NCBI RefSeq assembly: GCF_003860565.1
Contig: NZ_CP034157.1
Coordinates: 62,001-126,000, forward strand
Reading direction: 5' to 3'
Source: Cloacibacterium normanense
GTDB taxonomy: Bacteria; Bacteroidota; Bacteroidia; Flavobacteriales; Weeksellaceae
DNA: 64,000 bases
The first letter of the stretch is position 1; every line of letters starts with the position of its first letter. Made by a program: the position numbers and the translations under genes. The notes beneath the pieces were generated by a model, which was not told the origin of the DNA, did no database searches, and saw only the letters and a program-made list of their open reading frames with translations. Positions 17,501 through 25,198 of the stretch are shown piece by piece.

Positions 17501-17643
17501 CCTTGGCTTTAGCAGCGGATTTAGATGCTAAACAAATTGAAGAAATAGCGATGAGTAATGAAAAGGTTCAAGAAATTTTAGCGGGAGCAAATCCTAAAAA
17601 AATAATTATTGTGCCAAAGAAGATTATCAATATCGTTTTTTAA
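14581..17643 (+). CDS. leuS: Leucyl-tRNA synthetase with enlarged leucine-specific domain
   Basis: A 1020-residue class I synthetase that charges tRNA-Leu. The HIGH-type motif HVGH is at 48-51, the CP1 editing domain is marked by TTRPDTIFGATFMVLAPENP near 301-320, and KMSKS is at 795-799, followed by the anticodon-binding and C-terminal domains ending KIIIVPKKIINIVF. Between the catalytic core and KMSKS lies the leucine-specific domain. It begins with the family-like FFVSKN (661-666) and resumes with TPIHVDV (747-753), but about 80 residues of AT-rich, dissimilar sequence lie between. Flavobacterial LeuRS is usually about 930-950 residues. The reading frame is open throughout. The start codon is GTG. 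Confidence 0.95.
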   Translation: MFYDHKQIEQKWQKFWEENQTYKTEDNSTKPKFYVLDMFPYPSGAGLHVGHPLGYIASDIYARFKRHQGFNVLHPIGYDSFGLPAEQYAIQTGQHPAITTEQNITRYEEQLRKIGFSFDWSREVRTSDASYYKWTQWIFIELFNSWYNKTSDKAESIETLVEYFSKFGTENLNAVQNDELNFTAEEWNTADENKKQDILLNYRLAYRAETTVNWCPALGTVLANDEVKDGKSERGGYPVFQKKMMQWSMRITAYSERLLNGLKTLDWPQPLKDSQEYWIGKSQGAAVKFNVSGIDEQIEVFTTRPDTIFGATFMVLAPENPLVSTLTTAEQKSEVENYIEETSKKTERDRMADVKNVSGAFTGSYAVNPFTGKNIPIYISDYVLMGYGTGAVMAVPAHDERDHRFAKKFGLEIINVIENDFDIQEESYDSKDSVCVNSEFLNGLNYNDAKAKIISEIEKMGIGHGTTNYRQRDAIFSRQRYWGEPVPVYYKEGMPYTLPVSALPLELPEVEKYLPTEDGDPPLGNAKNFAWDEANQKVVAVDLIDEKTVFPMELSTMPGWAGSSWYFLRYMDPKNDGEFCAKDLSDYWGQVDLYIGGSEHATGHLLYSRFWNMFLKDRGYINQDEPFQKLINQGMILGMSAFVFRLSLNSYSGFEKINNNFFVSKNIKNEILRIALINNVRQMQFNINYRLDEFLEIIFYDKECKVISDRNLIQLDFIYDFFERLFKKFNKNDIAGRFSIGIDLNFTPIHVDVSLLKGTSDELDIEAFKNWRAEFNDAEFILEDGKYITEREVEKMSKSKYNVVNPDDIAEEYGADCLRLYEMFLGPLEQSKPWNTQGLSGVYGFLKKFYNLYFDGDNFSVSEEEPTKAELKVLHTLIKKFTFDIQNFSFNTSVSQFMIAVNELQKMKCNKRAILEPLAVIISPYAPHICEELWEKLGKNTSIEFEKLPELNEAYLVEDEINYPVSFNGKMKFTLALAADLDAKQIEEIAMSNEKVQEILAGANPKKIIIVPKKIINIVF

Positions 17644-17910
17644 GGAATTGTTAAATATTTTTTAAAAATTTATAAAAAATTCTTTGAATATTTGAAAAAA
17701 AATAAGGCTAAAAATTTTGTAGTTTTTATGATTTTAACAGCATGTGAAAATATCTCACAAAAATTATAAAATATATTGTTAAATCTGTAATCTACAATGG
17801 TTTTCGAGAAACAAGAAATTTATCATAGTTTGATTTTTTAACTTGCATTTTCCAATAAAATAGCTTTATTTTACAGCCTCAAAAAATTAACAATTATAAT
17901 TTAGTTTAAT

Positions 17911-18771
17911 ATGGAAATGAATGTTTCAACACAAGAGGAGCAAGTAGTTGCTAAAAAAGTAGGAGGTCTTAATCCTGCAGTTGTTTTACCTATTCTATAT
18001 GTTATAGCGTTAGGTATTTATATTTTTATTTTAGGTAATCCTGGTAACTTTAAGAACGAAGGGGTTACTGGTCTTTCAGTTGCTTTTTCTGATGTAGAGA
18101 ATAAGGACTTACATCCAGATTCTTTCATGGGAATTATTTACATGGGGGGACCAATCGTTCACATTTTGATTTTATTCATGATTACTGTTATTGTTTTCGC
18201 TATTGAGCGTTTCTTCGTTCTTAGAAAAGCAGCAGGTACAGGTAACTTAGAAAACTTTGTAATTAAAGTTAGAAATTTACTTAACAAAAATAAAATTGAT
18301 GAAGCAGTTGAAGAGTGTGATGCTCAAAAAGGTTCTGTAGGTAACGTAGTGAAAGAAGGTCTTACAACTTACAAGGCTTTAGCAAATGATAAAACTCTTA
18401 ACAAAGAGCAAAAAATGGTAGCGCTTACTAAATCAATTGAAGAAGCTACAACTTTAGAAATGCCAATGTTAGAAAAGAACATGATGATTCTTTCTACTCT
18501 AGGTACAGTAGCTACGTTAGTTGCGTTATTAGGAACGGTAATCGGTATGATTAAGTCTTTCCAAGCTTTAGGTGCTGCTGGAGGTACTCCTGATGCTGCT
18601 GCATTATCAATCGGTATTTCTGAAGCACTTATCAACACTGCATTAGGTATTGGTACTTCAGCTATCGCTATTATTCTTTATAACTTCTTTACTTCTAAAA
18701 TTGACGGACTTACATACAAAATCGACGAGATTGGTATGTCTATCCAACAATCTTTTGCAGAATTTAACTAA
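17911..18771 (+). CDS. exbB: ExbB/MotA/TolQ proton channel protein
   Basis: A 286-residue inner-membrane protein forming the pentameric proton channel of the TonB energy-transducing complex. Helices lie around residues 25-45, 75-95 and 190-270. The conserved MotA_ExbB block is seen in MMILSTLGTVATLVALLGTV, IGMIKSFQALGAAGG and ISEALINTALGIGTSAIAII. The 267 bp upstream contain no gene and only weak promoter-like matches. An exbD gene follows after 85 bp and a second after it, then tonB, so the full motor is encoded together. Confidence 0.92.
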   Translation: MEMNVSTQEEQVVAKKVGGLNPAVVLPILYVIALGIYIFILGNPGNFKNEGVTGLSVAFSDVENKDLHPDSFMGIIYMGGPIVHILILFMITVIVFAIERFFVLRKAAGTGNLENFVIKVRNLLNKNKIDEAVEECDAQKGSVGNVVKEGLTTYKALANDKTLNKEQKMVALTKSIEEATTLEMPMLEKNMMILSTLGTVATLVALLGTVIGMIKSFQALGAAGGTPDAAALSIGISEALINTALGIGTSAIAIILYNFFTSKIDGLTYKIDEIGMSIQQSFAEFN

Positions 18772-18856
18772 TTAGTTAATTTTTGGCAAAAAAATTGCAC
18801 TCTTTTTAAATGAAAGAATGCATAACTAGAAGTTTAATTTAATAAAAAATAATAAA

Positions 18857-19456
18857 ATGGCGAGAGTCAAACCAAAAAGACACGGTGTTGTAACAGACAT
18901 GACAGCAATGTGTGATGTTACTTTCTTGCTTCTTACATTCTTTATTATGACTACTCAGTTTAAAAAGCCTGATGTAGAGCAAATTAAACCGCCAACTTCT
19001 ATTTCTGAAAAATTACTTCCAGATGGGAACTTAATGACAGTTAATGTTACTCCAGACGGTAAGTTTTATTTCGCAGCTGTTGAAAACTTTAATGAAAGAT
19101 CAGAGTTGCTAGACAAAATGGGAGCTAAATATGGTGTAAAATTTTCAGAAGAAGAAAAAGTAGCTTTCTTCAAAACTCCAGCAATTGGAGTTCCGATGAA
19201 TCAGCTTAAGAGTTTTCTTAATATGCCTGAAGATCAAAGAAAGTTTGTAAAAACTGCGGGAGTTCCATTAGACAGTACAAATAAGCAATTAATAGATTGG
19301 ATTAGTAGCAGTCTTGAAATTAATCCACAATATAAATTGGCTATTAAAGGAGATGCAAACACTAATTACCCTAAAGTAAAAAATTTATTTGAAGGGCTTA
19401 GAGATATAGAGTATTATAAGTTTTGGTTAATTACTAGCCAGGAAACTAATAAATAG
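18857..19456 (+). CDS. exbD: ExbD-like biopolymer transport protein, long form
   Basis: A 199-residue ExbD. The single N-terminal helix carries the proton-translocating Asp in TDMTAMCDVTFLLLTFF (Asp20). The periplasmic part is longer than the roughly 140-residue classic ExbD, with an additional segment around residues 70-130 before the usual C-terminal strands (YKLAIKGDANTNYPKV). Two different ExbD proteins in tandem are common in Bacteroidetes TonB operons. It lies 7 bp before the second copy. Confidence 0.88.
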   Translation: MARVKPKRHGVVTDMTAMCDVTFLLLTFFIMTTQFKKPDVEQIKPPTSISEKLLPDGNLMTVNVTPDGKFYFAAVENFNERSELLDKMGAKYGVKFSEEEKVAFFKTPAIGVPMNQLKSFLNMPEDQRKFVKTAGVPLDSTNKQLIDWISSSLEINPQYKLAIKGDANTNYPKVKNLFEGLRDIEYYKFWLITSQETNK

Positions 19457-19463
19457 TAAAGAA

Positions 19464-20027
19464 ATGGCAGAAGTACAAGTACAAGAAAAAGGCGAAAAAG
19501 GGGGCAAAGTCCGCTCCAAAAAGCAGAGTACTAAAGTTGACATGACACCAATGGTGGACCTTAACTTTTTGATGCTAATGTTTTTTATGTTTACTACTAC
19601 ATTTAGTAAACCTAATGTAATGGACCTTGGGTTACCGGCAAAACCAAAAGTTGATCAACCAAAACCTCAAGATACTCAGATTGATTTAACGAATTCAATT
19701 TCGTTGATTATTGGTAAAAATAATAGAATTTTCTATCACCAGTTAGATCAAGCAGGTCTTAATGAACAGACTTTACAAGAGACTACCTATGATAGAGAAG
19801 GGATTACAAAAGTAATCGAGCAAGCAAAACGTAATGCTAAAGATGTTACTAAATTTACAGTAATTATCAAGCCTACAGATGATGCAGTATATAAAAATTT
19901 CGTAGATATTTTAGATGAAATGGCGATTACTAAGTCAGAACAATATGGTGTTACAGACATTAAGCCATGGGAAAAAGCTATCTACGAGAAAAAAGTTGGA
20001 GGTTCTACACCGGCACCAGCTCAATAA
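19464..20027 (+). CDS. exbD: Second ExbD-like biopolymer transport protein
   Basis: A 187-residue ExbD paralogue with a basic N-terminus (GKVRSKKQSTKVDMTPMVDL) and the membrane Asp in MTPMVDLNFLMLMFFMFT. The periplasmic domain includes SISLIIGKNNRIFYHQ and TVIIKPTDDAVYKNFVDIL. With ExbB and the other ExbD it should form the proton-driven motor; having two ExbDs could allow a hetero-dimer in the ExbB pore (inference). tonB starts 25 bp downstream. Confidence 0.9.
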   Translation: MAEVQVQEKGEKGGKVRSKKQSTKVDMTPMVDLNFLMLMFFMFTTTFSKPNVMDLGLPAKPKVDQPKPQDTQIDLTNSISLIIGKNNRIFYHQLDQAGLNEQTLQETTYDREGITKVIEQAKRNAKDVTKFTVIIKPTDDAVYKNFVDILDEMAITKSEQYGVTDIKPWEKAIYEKKVGGSTPAPAQ

Positions 20028-20052
20028 TTAATTCAAAACTTATTTGAATATT

Positions 20053-20883
20053 ATGGAAAATGAAAATTTAAATTACAATCCATCTTTAGATGAAATTGTA
20101 TTTGAGCATAGAAATAAAGAATACGGTGCATATGATTTAAGATCAAGTTATAGAAGAATCTTAACAAGATCGATGATCATTGGAACTCTTATTTTCTGTA
20201 TAGCAGCAATTACTCCTTTTGTAGTAATGAAAATTAAGCAATTAGCTGCTAAAGAAAAAACAGAAGTAGATGCTAACCTTATCGAAATTCTTCCTGAGGA
20301 ACAAGTGAAAGAAGAGATTGTGGAAAAAGAAGAAACTCCACCACCTCCACCTCCAAAAGTAGAAGAAAAGATTGAAATTTTACAAAACGTAGTACCTGAA
20401 CCAGTAAAGGCACCTAAAGTGGAAACTCCACCTCCGCCAATTTCTGAGCAGTTAAAAACTACTACAGGTCTTATTAACCAAGAAGGTGTTAAACAGACGG
20501 CACACATACCGCCGCCAGTACAGGCTCCACCAAAAGCTGCTGCAGTAGAGTCTAAAGCTCCAAGTACTACAGAGGTTTATGAATCAGTAGACCAAGAAGC
20601 AGAATTCCCTGGAAGTTTAAACTCTTTTAGAAATAAAATTGCTGAAAACTTTGATAACTCTGCAATGGAAGGAGGAGAAGGAACGCTTAAAGCTACAGTT
20701 ACATTTATTGTAGAAAGAGATGGTTCAATTTCTGATGTTAAAGCATCTGGTTCTAATTCAGATTTTAATAGTGAAGCTGTAAGAACAGTGAAAAGTATTA
20801 GAACAAAATGGGTTCCTGCAAAAATTAATGGTCAACCAGTAAGACAAAGATTTAGGTTACCATTAACTATGAATTTTGAATAA
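20053..20883 (+). CDS. tonB: TonB energy transducer
   Basis: A 276-residue TonB. The first 35 residues (PSLDEIVFEHRNKEYGAYDL) are the typical Bacteroidetes TonB N-terminus, followed by one membrane helix (about 38-62). Next comes a periplasmic Pro/Glu/Val-rich linker with PPPPPP and PPPPISEQ stretches, then the C-terminal TonB domain (about 180-276, GTLKATVTFIVERDGSISDV). It couples the ExbB/ExbD motor to outer-membrane transporters such as the SusC protein at 44602. The start is set at the ATG at 20053; an in-frame TTG three codons earlier is unlikely. A strong terminator follows. Confidence 0.92.
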   Translation: MENENLNYNPSLDEIVFEHRNKEYGAYDLRSSYRRILTRSMIIGTLIFCIAAITPFVVMKIKQLAAKEKTEVDANLIEILPEEQVKEEIVEKEETPPPPPPKVEEKIEILQNVVPEPVKAPKVETPPPPISEQLKTTTGLINQEGVKQTAHIPPPVQAPPKAAAVESKAPSTTEVYESVDQEAEFPGSLNSFRNKIAENFDNSAMEGGEGTLKATVTFIVERDGSISDVKASGSNSDFNSEAVRTVKSIRTKWVPAKINGQPVRQRFRLPLTMNFE

Positions 20884-20901
20884 ACTTACCAATTTTCATA
20901 T

Positions 20902-20931
20902 AAAAAGAGAAGCGTAAGCTTCTCTTTTTTA
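20902..20931 (+). terminator. Intrinsic terminator after tonB
   Basis: AAAAAGAGAAGC / GCTTCTCTTTTTT forms a 12-bp stem with a GTAA loop and a T-run, ending the exbB-tonB unit before the small membrane gene. Confidence 0.88.
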
Positions 20932-20962
20932 TGTCATTTAATAATAACTTAATTGCTAGTAT

Positions 20963-21163
20963 ATGTTTAATTACTTATCTATTTTAATCGGATTATTTTA
21001 TATTGCATTAGGTGTTTTTGTAATTGTATATCGGTTTTTTTTTCTAGTACAATTAGATGAGATGCCGTCTTATTTATTAGGTGGATTACTCATTTTATAT
21101 GGAATATTTAGAATAGGAAGAGCAATTTATTACATAAGAAGAAAGGATGAAGAAGACGTTTAA
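20963..21163 (+). CDS. Small two-helix membrane protein, conserved type
   Basis: A 66-residue protein with two hydrophobic helices (about 4-28 and 38-57) and a charged C-terminal tail (RRKDEEDV). I recognise no family domain. Its end overlaps the start of the PstS-like lipoprotein gene by 17 bases in another frame, which argues that it is real and co-translated. Its position between tonB and a PstS-like gene suggests a role linked to the envelope motor, but this is only context. Confidence 0.65.
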   Translation: MFNYLSILIGLFYIALGVFVIVYRFFFLVQLDEMPSYLLGGLLILYGIFRIGRAIYYIRRKDEEDV

Positions 21164-22016
21164 GATTTTTATTTTTTTTATTTCAGTTTTTTCAGTCATT
21201 TCTTGTTCTCAAAATGAATCAAGCAGACCAAACAAAGGTGAAATAGTCATTGCTGCAGATGAATCTTTTAGAAACGTAACAGAAGCTTTGGCAGAAAGAT
21301 ATGTTGCGCATTATCCAGAAACTAAACTTCATCTTAAATTTCAGAAAGAAGACTATGCCTTAATGGATTTATTGAAGCGGAACGTAAGAGTTATCGTGAT
21401 GTCTAGAGAACTTACAGAAAAAGAAAAAAAACTCTATGAAGAAATGGTAGATCTTCCTTTAAAGCCTGCAAAATTCGCTGGTGATGCAGTAGTATTTGTA
21501 GTTGCTAAAGATTCTCCTAAAAACTCAATTAGTGTTCAAGAAATAAAAAAAGAACTACAATCTGATGAAAAAAATATAATTTTTGACGGTGTAAATGCTA
21601 GTAATTTTAACTTTGTAGCTCAGAAATTAAATTTAGCCCCTCAAAAAATAAAATATTCACTAATTAAAGGTAATAAAGGAATTGTAGAGCAAATTAGTAA
21701 ATTCCCTAATAGTATAGGGGTTATTAGTCTTAATACCATCTCGAATCCTTACTCTCGCGAAGCTGAAGATTTAAGGAAACAAATAAAAATTCTCTCTGTT
21801 ACAGAAAATAATATTGCTTATGAGCCGAACAGAGAAAATATAAGAAATATGAAATATCCTTTCACCAGGATTCTTTATTTTTTAACTAATGAAGGACATT
21901 TTGGGTTAGGAAATGGTTTTATCAGATTCTCTTGCACTCAAAAAGGTCAAATAGTGGTAAGTAAAGAAGGACTTCAACCTTATAATATTTTTAAGAGAGA
22001 AGTAATGATGAGATAA
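21147..22016 (+). CDS. PstS-like substrate-binding lipoprotein
   Basis: A 289-residue lipoprotein (signal, then VISC lipobox) with the phosphate-type periplasmic binding protein fold: EIVIAADESFRNVTEALAER, then VRVIVMSRELTEKEKKLYEE, FAGDAVVFVVAKDSP and IGVISLNTISN. In ABC phosphate transport PstS delivers phosphate to PstCAB, but no pst genes are adjacent here. Position after tonB and before a TPR protein is an arrangement I associate with Bacteroidetes TonB operons, so a structural or sensing role in the envelope is possible. It overlaps the small membrane gene upstream by 17 bases. Confidence 0.82.
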   Translation: MKKTFKIFIFFISVFSVISCSQNESSRPNKGEIVIAADESFRNVTEALAERYVAHYPETKLHLKFQKEDYALMDLLKRNVRVIVMSRELTEKEKKLYEEMVDLPLKPAKFAGDAVVFVVAKDSPKNSISVQEIKKELQSDEKNIIFDGVNASNFNFVAQKLNLAPQKIKYSLIKGNKGIVEQISKFPNSIGVISLNTISNPYSREAEDLRKQIKILSVTENNIAYEPNRENIRNMKYPFTRILYFLTNEGHFGLGNGFIRFSCTQKGQIVVSKEGLQPYNIFKREVMMR

Positions 22017-22110
22017 AAAATTTTTAATTTTAAGAGATTTAATTTAATTTTGGAACGAAAATTGTGTATTAGTTATTAACATAATACATTAACAATAAAA
22101 AAATAGAAAA

Positions 22111-23772
22111 ATGAAATATAGATTCGGACTTCCTAAAAAAATAGTTTTTGGTGCAACGGCAACTTTTCTATTAAGTTTTGCAAGCGCACAAACAGTGTCA
22201 GAAGGGATTATTAATTTAGATAGCCACAAATATGCAAAGGCTAAGGAAATTTTTAATCAGATGATTGCTAAATCACCTACTGCAGAAAACTATTATTATT
22301 TAGGATACTCATATTTAAGTCAGTTTGAACCAAATTTTGAACTAGCTAAAGAAAATTTCGATAAAGGTTTAGCAATTGATTCTAAAAGCTATCTTAATAA
22401 AATTGGTCTTGCTACCATTAAATTAGGGAAAGGTCAAAAAGCTTCAGCAATCACTGAACTTACTCAGGTTGCAAAAGAGTCTAAAGAAAAAGACGCAGAA
22501 GTTCTTTATAGAATTGGAGAAGCGCTTACCATGTTCGAAAATAACAATGATCCAGCTTTAGCCATTACTTATATCAATAAAGCAATTGAAAAAGCACAGA
22601 AATACGGTGTTCCTGCTTACTATTATTATACTTTAGGAGATGCATACAGATTAACTAGAGATCCAGGAAATGCAATGACTGCTTACGATAGAGCTTCTGA
22701 AGTTGCTAAAAATAAAGCTTCTGTTTTCTACAGAATGGCAACATTGTGGATGGCTGCTAAGCAATATAAAAAAGCAGAAGAAAATATTGTAAAAGCAATC
22801 AATACAGATGCAACTTATGCTCCAGCATATAAAGCACAAGCTCAGTATAATAAAATTTTCCAAAAACATGAGGAAACTACTCAGAGTTTGATTAATTATA
22901 CAAAGTATGCAGACGAAGATCCAAGTACAGCATTAGAGATTGCGAAGTTATACTTTATTAATAGTGACTTTGCTGAATCTAAAGCGACTTTAGATAAGGT
23001 TTTTGACAAAGTAAATGATCCAATTAAGTTCAAGTTAAGAGCTTATTTACAATATAATGAAAATGATTTTGTGAATGCTAAAACTAATCTAGAAACTTAT
23101 TATGCAAAAGTAGAGCAATCTAGAATCATCCCGAGTGATGCTGGTTTAGAAGCTGTGATTTATGCAGGATTAGCTTCTAAAGAAGCAGACGCTGCTGCAA
23201 AAGCCGCTTTAATGCAAAAAGCTAATGAAAAATTAGCGGTTGTAAAAGCTGCTAAAGATGATACCTTAGATTGGGATTCAGAATTTGCAAAAGCATCAAG
23301 TGGTGCTGCAGAACTTCAAGCAAAAGCAGATGCAGGTCCTTCTAATGATAATATTGTGGCTCTCAAAAAACAAGTAGCTGCTAATAAAGAAGATACTACT
23401 GCATTGTTTAATTTAGCAATGGCTTATCAAGAAGTAAGTAACTGGGATGGTGCTGCTCTAGCTTGGCAAAAGATGAATGATCTTCTTCCAACTTGGGAAC
23501 CGGCTTATTATAGCAAAGGTTATGCATTACAACAAGCTGGTTATAAAGAATTAGCTGCTGTAGCTTTCCAGAAATATATAGATGTAGCATTAACTAAAAC
23601 TCCAGCAGAACAACAAGCTTTACAAGAAACATTGTTTGGAGCTTACTATTCTGTAGCTTACTTGTTACACTCTACGGATAAAGTAAAAGCAAATGAAGCT
23701 TTACAAAAAGCACTGGCGATGAAACCAGACGATAAAAACTCACTTCTTTTACAAAAAGAATTAATGAAATAA
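22111..23772 (+). CDS. Exported TPR repeat protein
   Basis: A 553-residue periplasmic protein with a signal peptide (about 1-26, ending FASAQ) and an array of tetratricopeptide-type helix pairs along most of its length. Examples are AENYYYLGYSYLSQFEPNFE, AYYYYTLGDAYRLTRDPGNA, ASVFYRMATLWMAAKQYKKA and TALFNLAMAYQEVSNWDGAA. TPR proteins act as scaffolds; no catalytic domain is visible. A TAATTTTG element at 22045-22052 suggests its own promoter, and a strong terminator follows. Its place after PstS-like and TonB genes suggests a partner in the same envelope complex (inference). Confidence 0.85.
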   Translation: MKYRFGLPKKIVFGATATFLLSFASAQTVSEGIINLDSHKYAKAKEIFNQMIAKSPTAENYYYLGYSYLSQFEPNFELAKENFDKGLAIDSKSYLNKIGLATIKLGKGQKASAITELTQVAKESKEKDAEVLYRIGEALTMFENNNDPALAITYINKAIEKAQKYGVPAYYYYTLGDAYRLTRDPGNAMTAYDRASEVAKNKASVFYRMATLWMAAKQYKKAEENIVKAINTDATYAPAYKAQAQYNKIFQKHEETTQSLINYTKYADEDPSTALEIAKLYFINSDFAESKATLDKVFDKVNDPIKFKLRAYLQYNENDFVNAKTNLETYYAKVEQSRIIPSDAGLEAVIYAGLASKEADAAAKAALMQKANEKLAVVKAAKDDTLDWDSEFAKASSGAAELQAKADAGPSNDNIVALKKQVAANKEDTTALFNLAMAYQEVSNWDGAALAWQKMNDLLPTWEPAYYSKGYALQQAGYKELAAVAFQKYIDVALTKTPAEQQALQETLFGAYYSVAYLLHSTDKVKANEALQKALAMKPDDKNSLLLQKELMK

Positions 23773-23778
23773 AAAATG

Positions 23779-23805
23779 AGCTTCTCTATTGAGAAGCTTT
23801 TTTTA
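23779..23805 (+). terminator. Intrinsic terminator after the TPR gene
   Basis: AGCTTCTC / GAGAAGCT with a TATT loop is followed directly by a T-run. Confidence 0.88.
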
Positions 23806-23813
23806 ATTCTAAA

Positions 23814-23846
23814 TTTGAAAATTTAAATTTAATTTCTGTATTTTTG
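23814..23846 (+). promoter_or_regulatory. Promoter of bshB1, predicted leaderless
   Basis: TTTG (23814-23817), a 21-base spacer and TATTTTTG (23839-23846) form a good Bacteroidetes promoter. The -7 box ends only 4 bases before the ATG at 23851, so the transcript should start at or beside the start codon. Confidence 0.65.
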
Positions 23847-23850
23847 GCCC

Positions 23851-24570
23851 ATGAAAGTAGATATTTTAGCAATAGGAGCACATCCAGATGACGTAGAGTT
23901 AGGCTGTGGAGGAACTATAGCAAAATTAATTTCCGAAGGAAAAAAAGTAGCCATCATAGACCTTACTGAAGGTGAATTAGGAACAAGAGGAACTAATGAA
24001 ACCAGAGCGCAAGAAGCGGCAACTGCATCTGAAATTTTAGGAATTTCTGCTAGAGAAAATCTTAAAATGAAAGATGGTTTTATCATCAATTCTCAAGAAT
24101 ATCAGTTTAGAATTATTGAAATGATTAGGAAATACCAACCAGAAATCGTGCTTTGTAATGCGATAGACGATAGACATCCTGATCATGCGAAAGCAGCAAA
24201 ATTAGTTTCAGATGCGTGTTTTTTATCAGGATTGGTTAAGATAAAAACCGATTATGAAGGGGAATCTCAAAAATTTTGGAGGCCAAAACAAGTTTTCCAT
24301 TACATTCAGTGGAAAAATATTGAACCGGATTTTGTAATGGATATTTCTGGTTTTCTAGACAAAAAAATTGAAGCTTGTTTAGCATATAAAACTCAGTTTT
24401 ATGACCCAACTTCCACAGAACCAATGACTCCCATCGCGACAAAAGATTTCTTAGAAAGTCTAACTTATAGAGCGCAAGATTTAGGAAGATTGAGTGGAGT
24501 AGAATATGCAGAAGGTTTCACAACTGAAAAGTTATTAGCATTTAAAAATTTTGAAGGAATTATTTGTTAA
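23851..24570 (+). CDS. bshB1: Bacillithiol biosynthesis deacetylase BshB1
   Basis: A 239-residue zinc-dependent N-deacetylase of the PIG-L/LmbE family that removes the acetyl group from GlcNAc-malate during bacillithiol synthesis in the cytoplasm. The metal-binding AHPDDVELGCGGTIAK (about 9-24) and the DDRHPDHAKAAKLV segment (about 108-121) are intact; ELGTRGTNETRAQEAATAS is typical of BshB1. The other bacillithiol genes are not in this window. It is a single-gene unit between a terminator and tRNA-His. The DinB-type protein at 4309 could use the thiol product (inference). Confidence 0.93.
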   Translation: MKVDILAIGAHPDDVELGCGGTIAKLISEGKKVAIIDLTEGELGTRGTNETRAQEAATASEILGISARENLKMKDGFIINSQEYQFRIIEMIRKYQPEIVLCNAIDDRHPDHAKAAKLVSDACFLSGLVKIKTDYEGESQKFWRPKQVFHYIQWKNIEPDFVMDISGFLDKKIEACLAYKTQFYDPTSTEPMTPIATKDFLESLTYRAQDLGRLSGVEYAEGFTTEKLLAFKNFEGIIC

Positions 24571-24595
24571 TTGTTTTAAAAATTTTATATATTTG
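24563..24595 (+). promoter_or_regulatory. Promoter of tRNA-His
   Basis: TTTG (24563-24566), a 21-base spacer and TATATTTG (24588-24595) match the Bacteroidetes consensus; the tRNA starts about 14 bases later. The -33 box lies inside the last codons of bshB1. Confidence 0.75.
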
Positions 24596-24608
24596 CACAC
24601 GCAAAAAC

Positions 24609-24683
<75 letters not shown>

Positions 24684-24685
24684 CA

Positions 24686-24716
24686 AAAATAGCATCCAAA
24701 TTTTGGATGCTATTTT
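24686..24716. terminator. Bidirectional intrinsic terminator
   Basis: A perfect inverted repeat around AATAGCATCC / GGATGCTATT, with A- and T-rich flanks, lies between tRNA-His and the convergent dtd gene. Confidence 0.85.
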
Positions 24717-24739
24717 ATTTTATGGATGTCTTAGAAATT

Positions 24740-25189
24740 CTACGCTTTGGTGATACTGTCCAGAACCAGAGTTACAGGACCGTCATTCAGTAAAGATACT
24801 TTCATATCTGCCCCGAAAATCCCACTTTCTATTTTTAGGCCAGATTTAGCAATCTCAGATTTAAAATATTCAAATAAAGGAATGGCTTTTTCTGGTTTAG
24901 CTGCTTTTATATAAGATGGTCTATTGCCTTTTTTGTAATCCGAGATTAAAGTAAATTGGCTGATGCATAAAATTTCTCCCGCTACATCTTTTACAGAAAG
25001 ATTCATTTTTCCTTCAGAATCAGAAAAAATCCTTAAGTCTACCACTTTTTTTATTAACCAATTGGCATCTTCTTGAGTATCGCTTTCATCTACACCGATG
25101 AGAAGGAGTAAGCCTTGAGAAATTTCTCCTACAATTTTTCCTTCTACTGCTACAGATGCTTCTTTTACACGTTGAACTACTATTTTCAT
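24740..25189 (-). CDS. dtd: D-aminoacyl-tRNA deacylase
   Basis: A 149-residue proofreading enzyme that hydrolyses D-aminoacyl-tRNAs. The two signatures of the family are present: SQFTLISDYKKGNRPSY (about 78-94) and the cis-Pro motif NDGPVTLVLDS near the C-terminus. The N-terminus MKIVVQRVKEASVAVEGK is also typical and the length is standard. It lies 9 bp downstream of a lipoprotein gene on the same strand, so both probably share a promoter. Confidence 0.95.
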   Translation of the reverse strand: MKIVVQRVKEASVAVEGKIVGEISQGLLLLIGVDESDTQEDANWLIKKVVDLRIFSDSEGKMNLSVKDVAGEILCISQFTLISDYKKGNRPSYIKAAKPEKAIPLFEYFKSEIAKSGLKIESGIFGADMKVSLLNDGPVTLVLDSITKA

Positions 25190-25198
25190 GCCTCTAAA

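Noticed and set aside
17644-17910. Promoter or RNA element upstream of exbB
   Set aside because: Only weak -7 and -33 matches with wrong spacing were found; no stable hairpin stands out.
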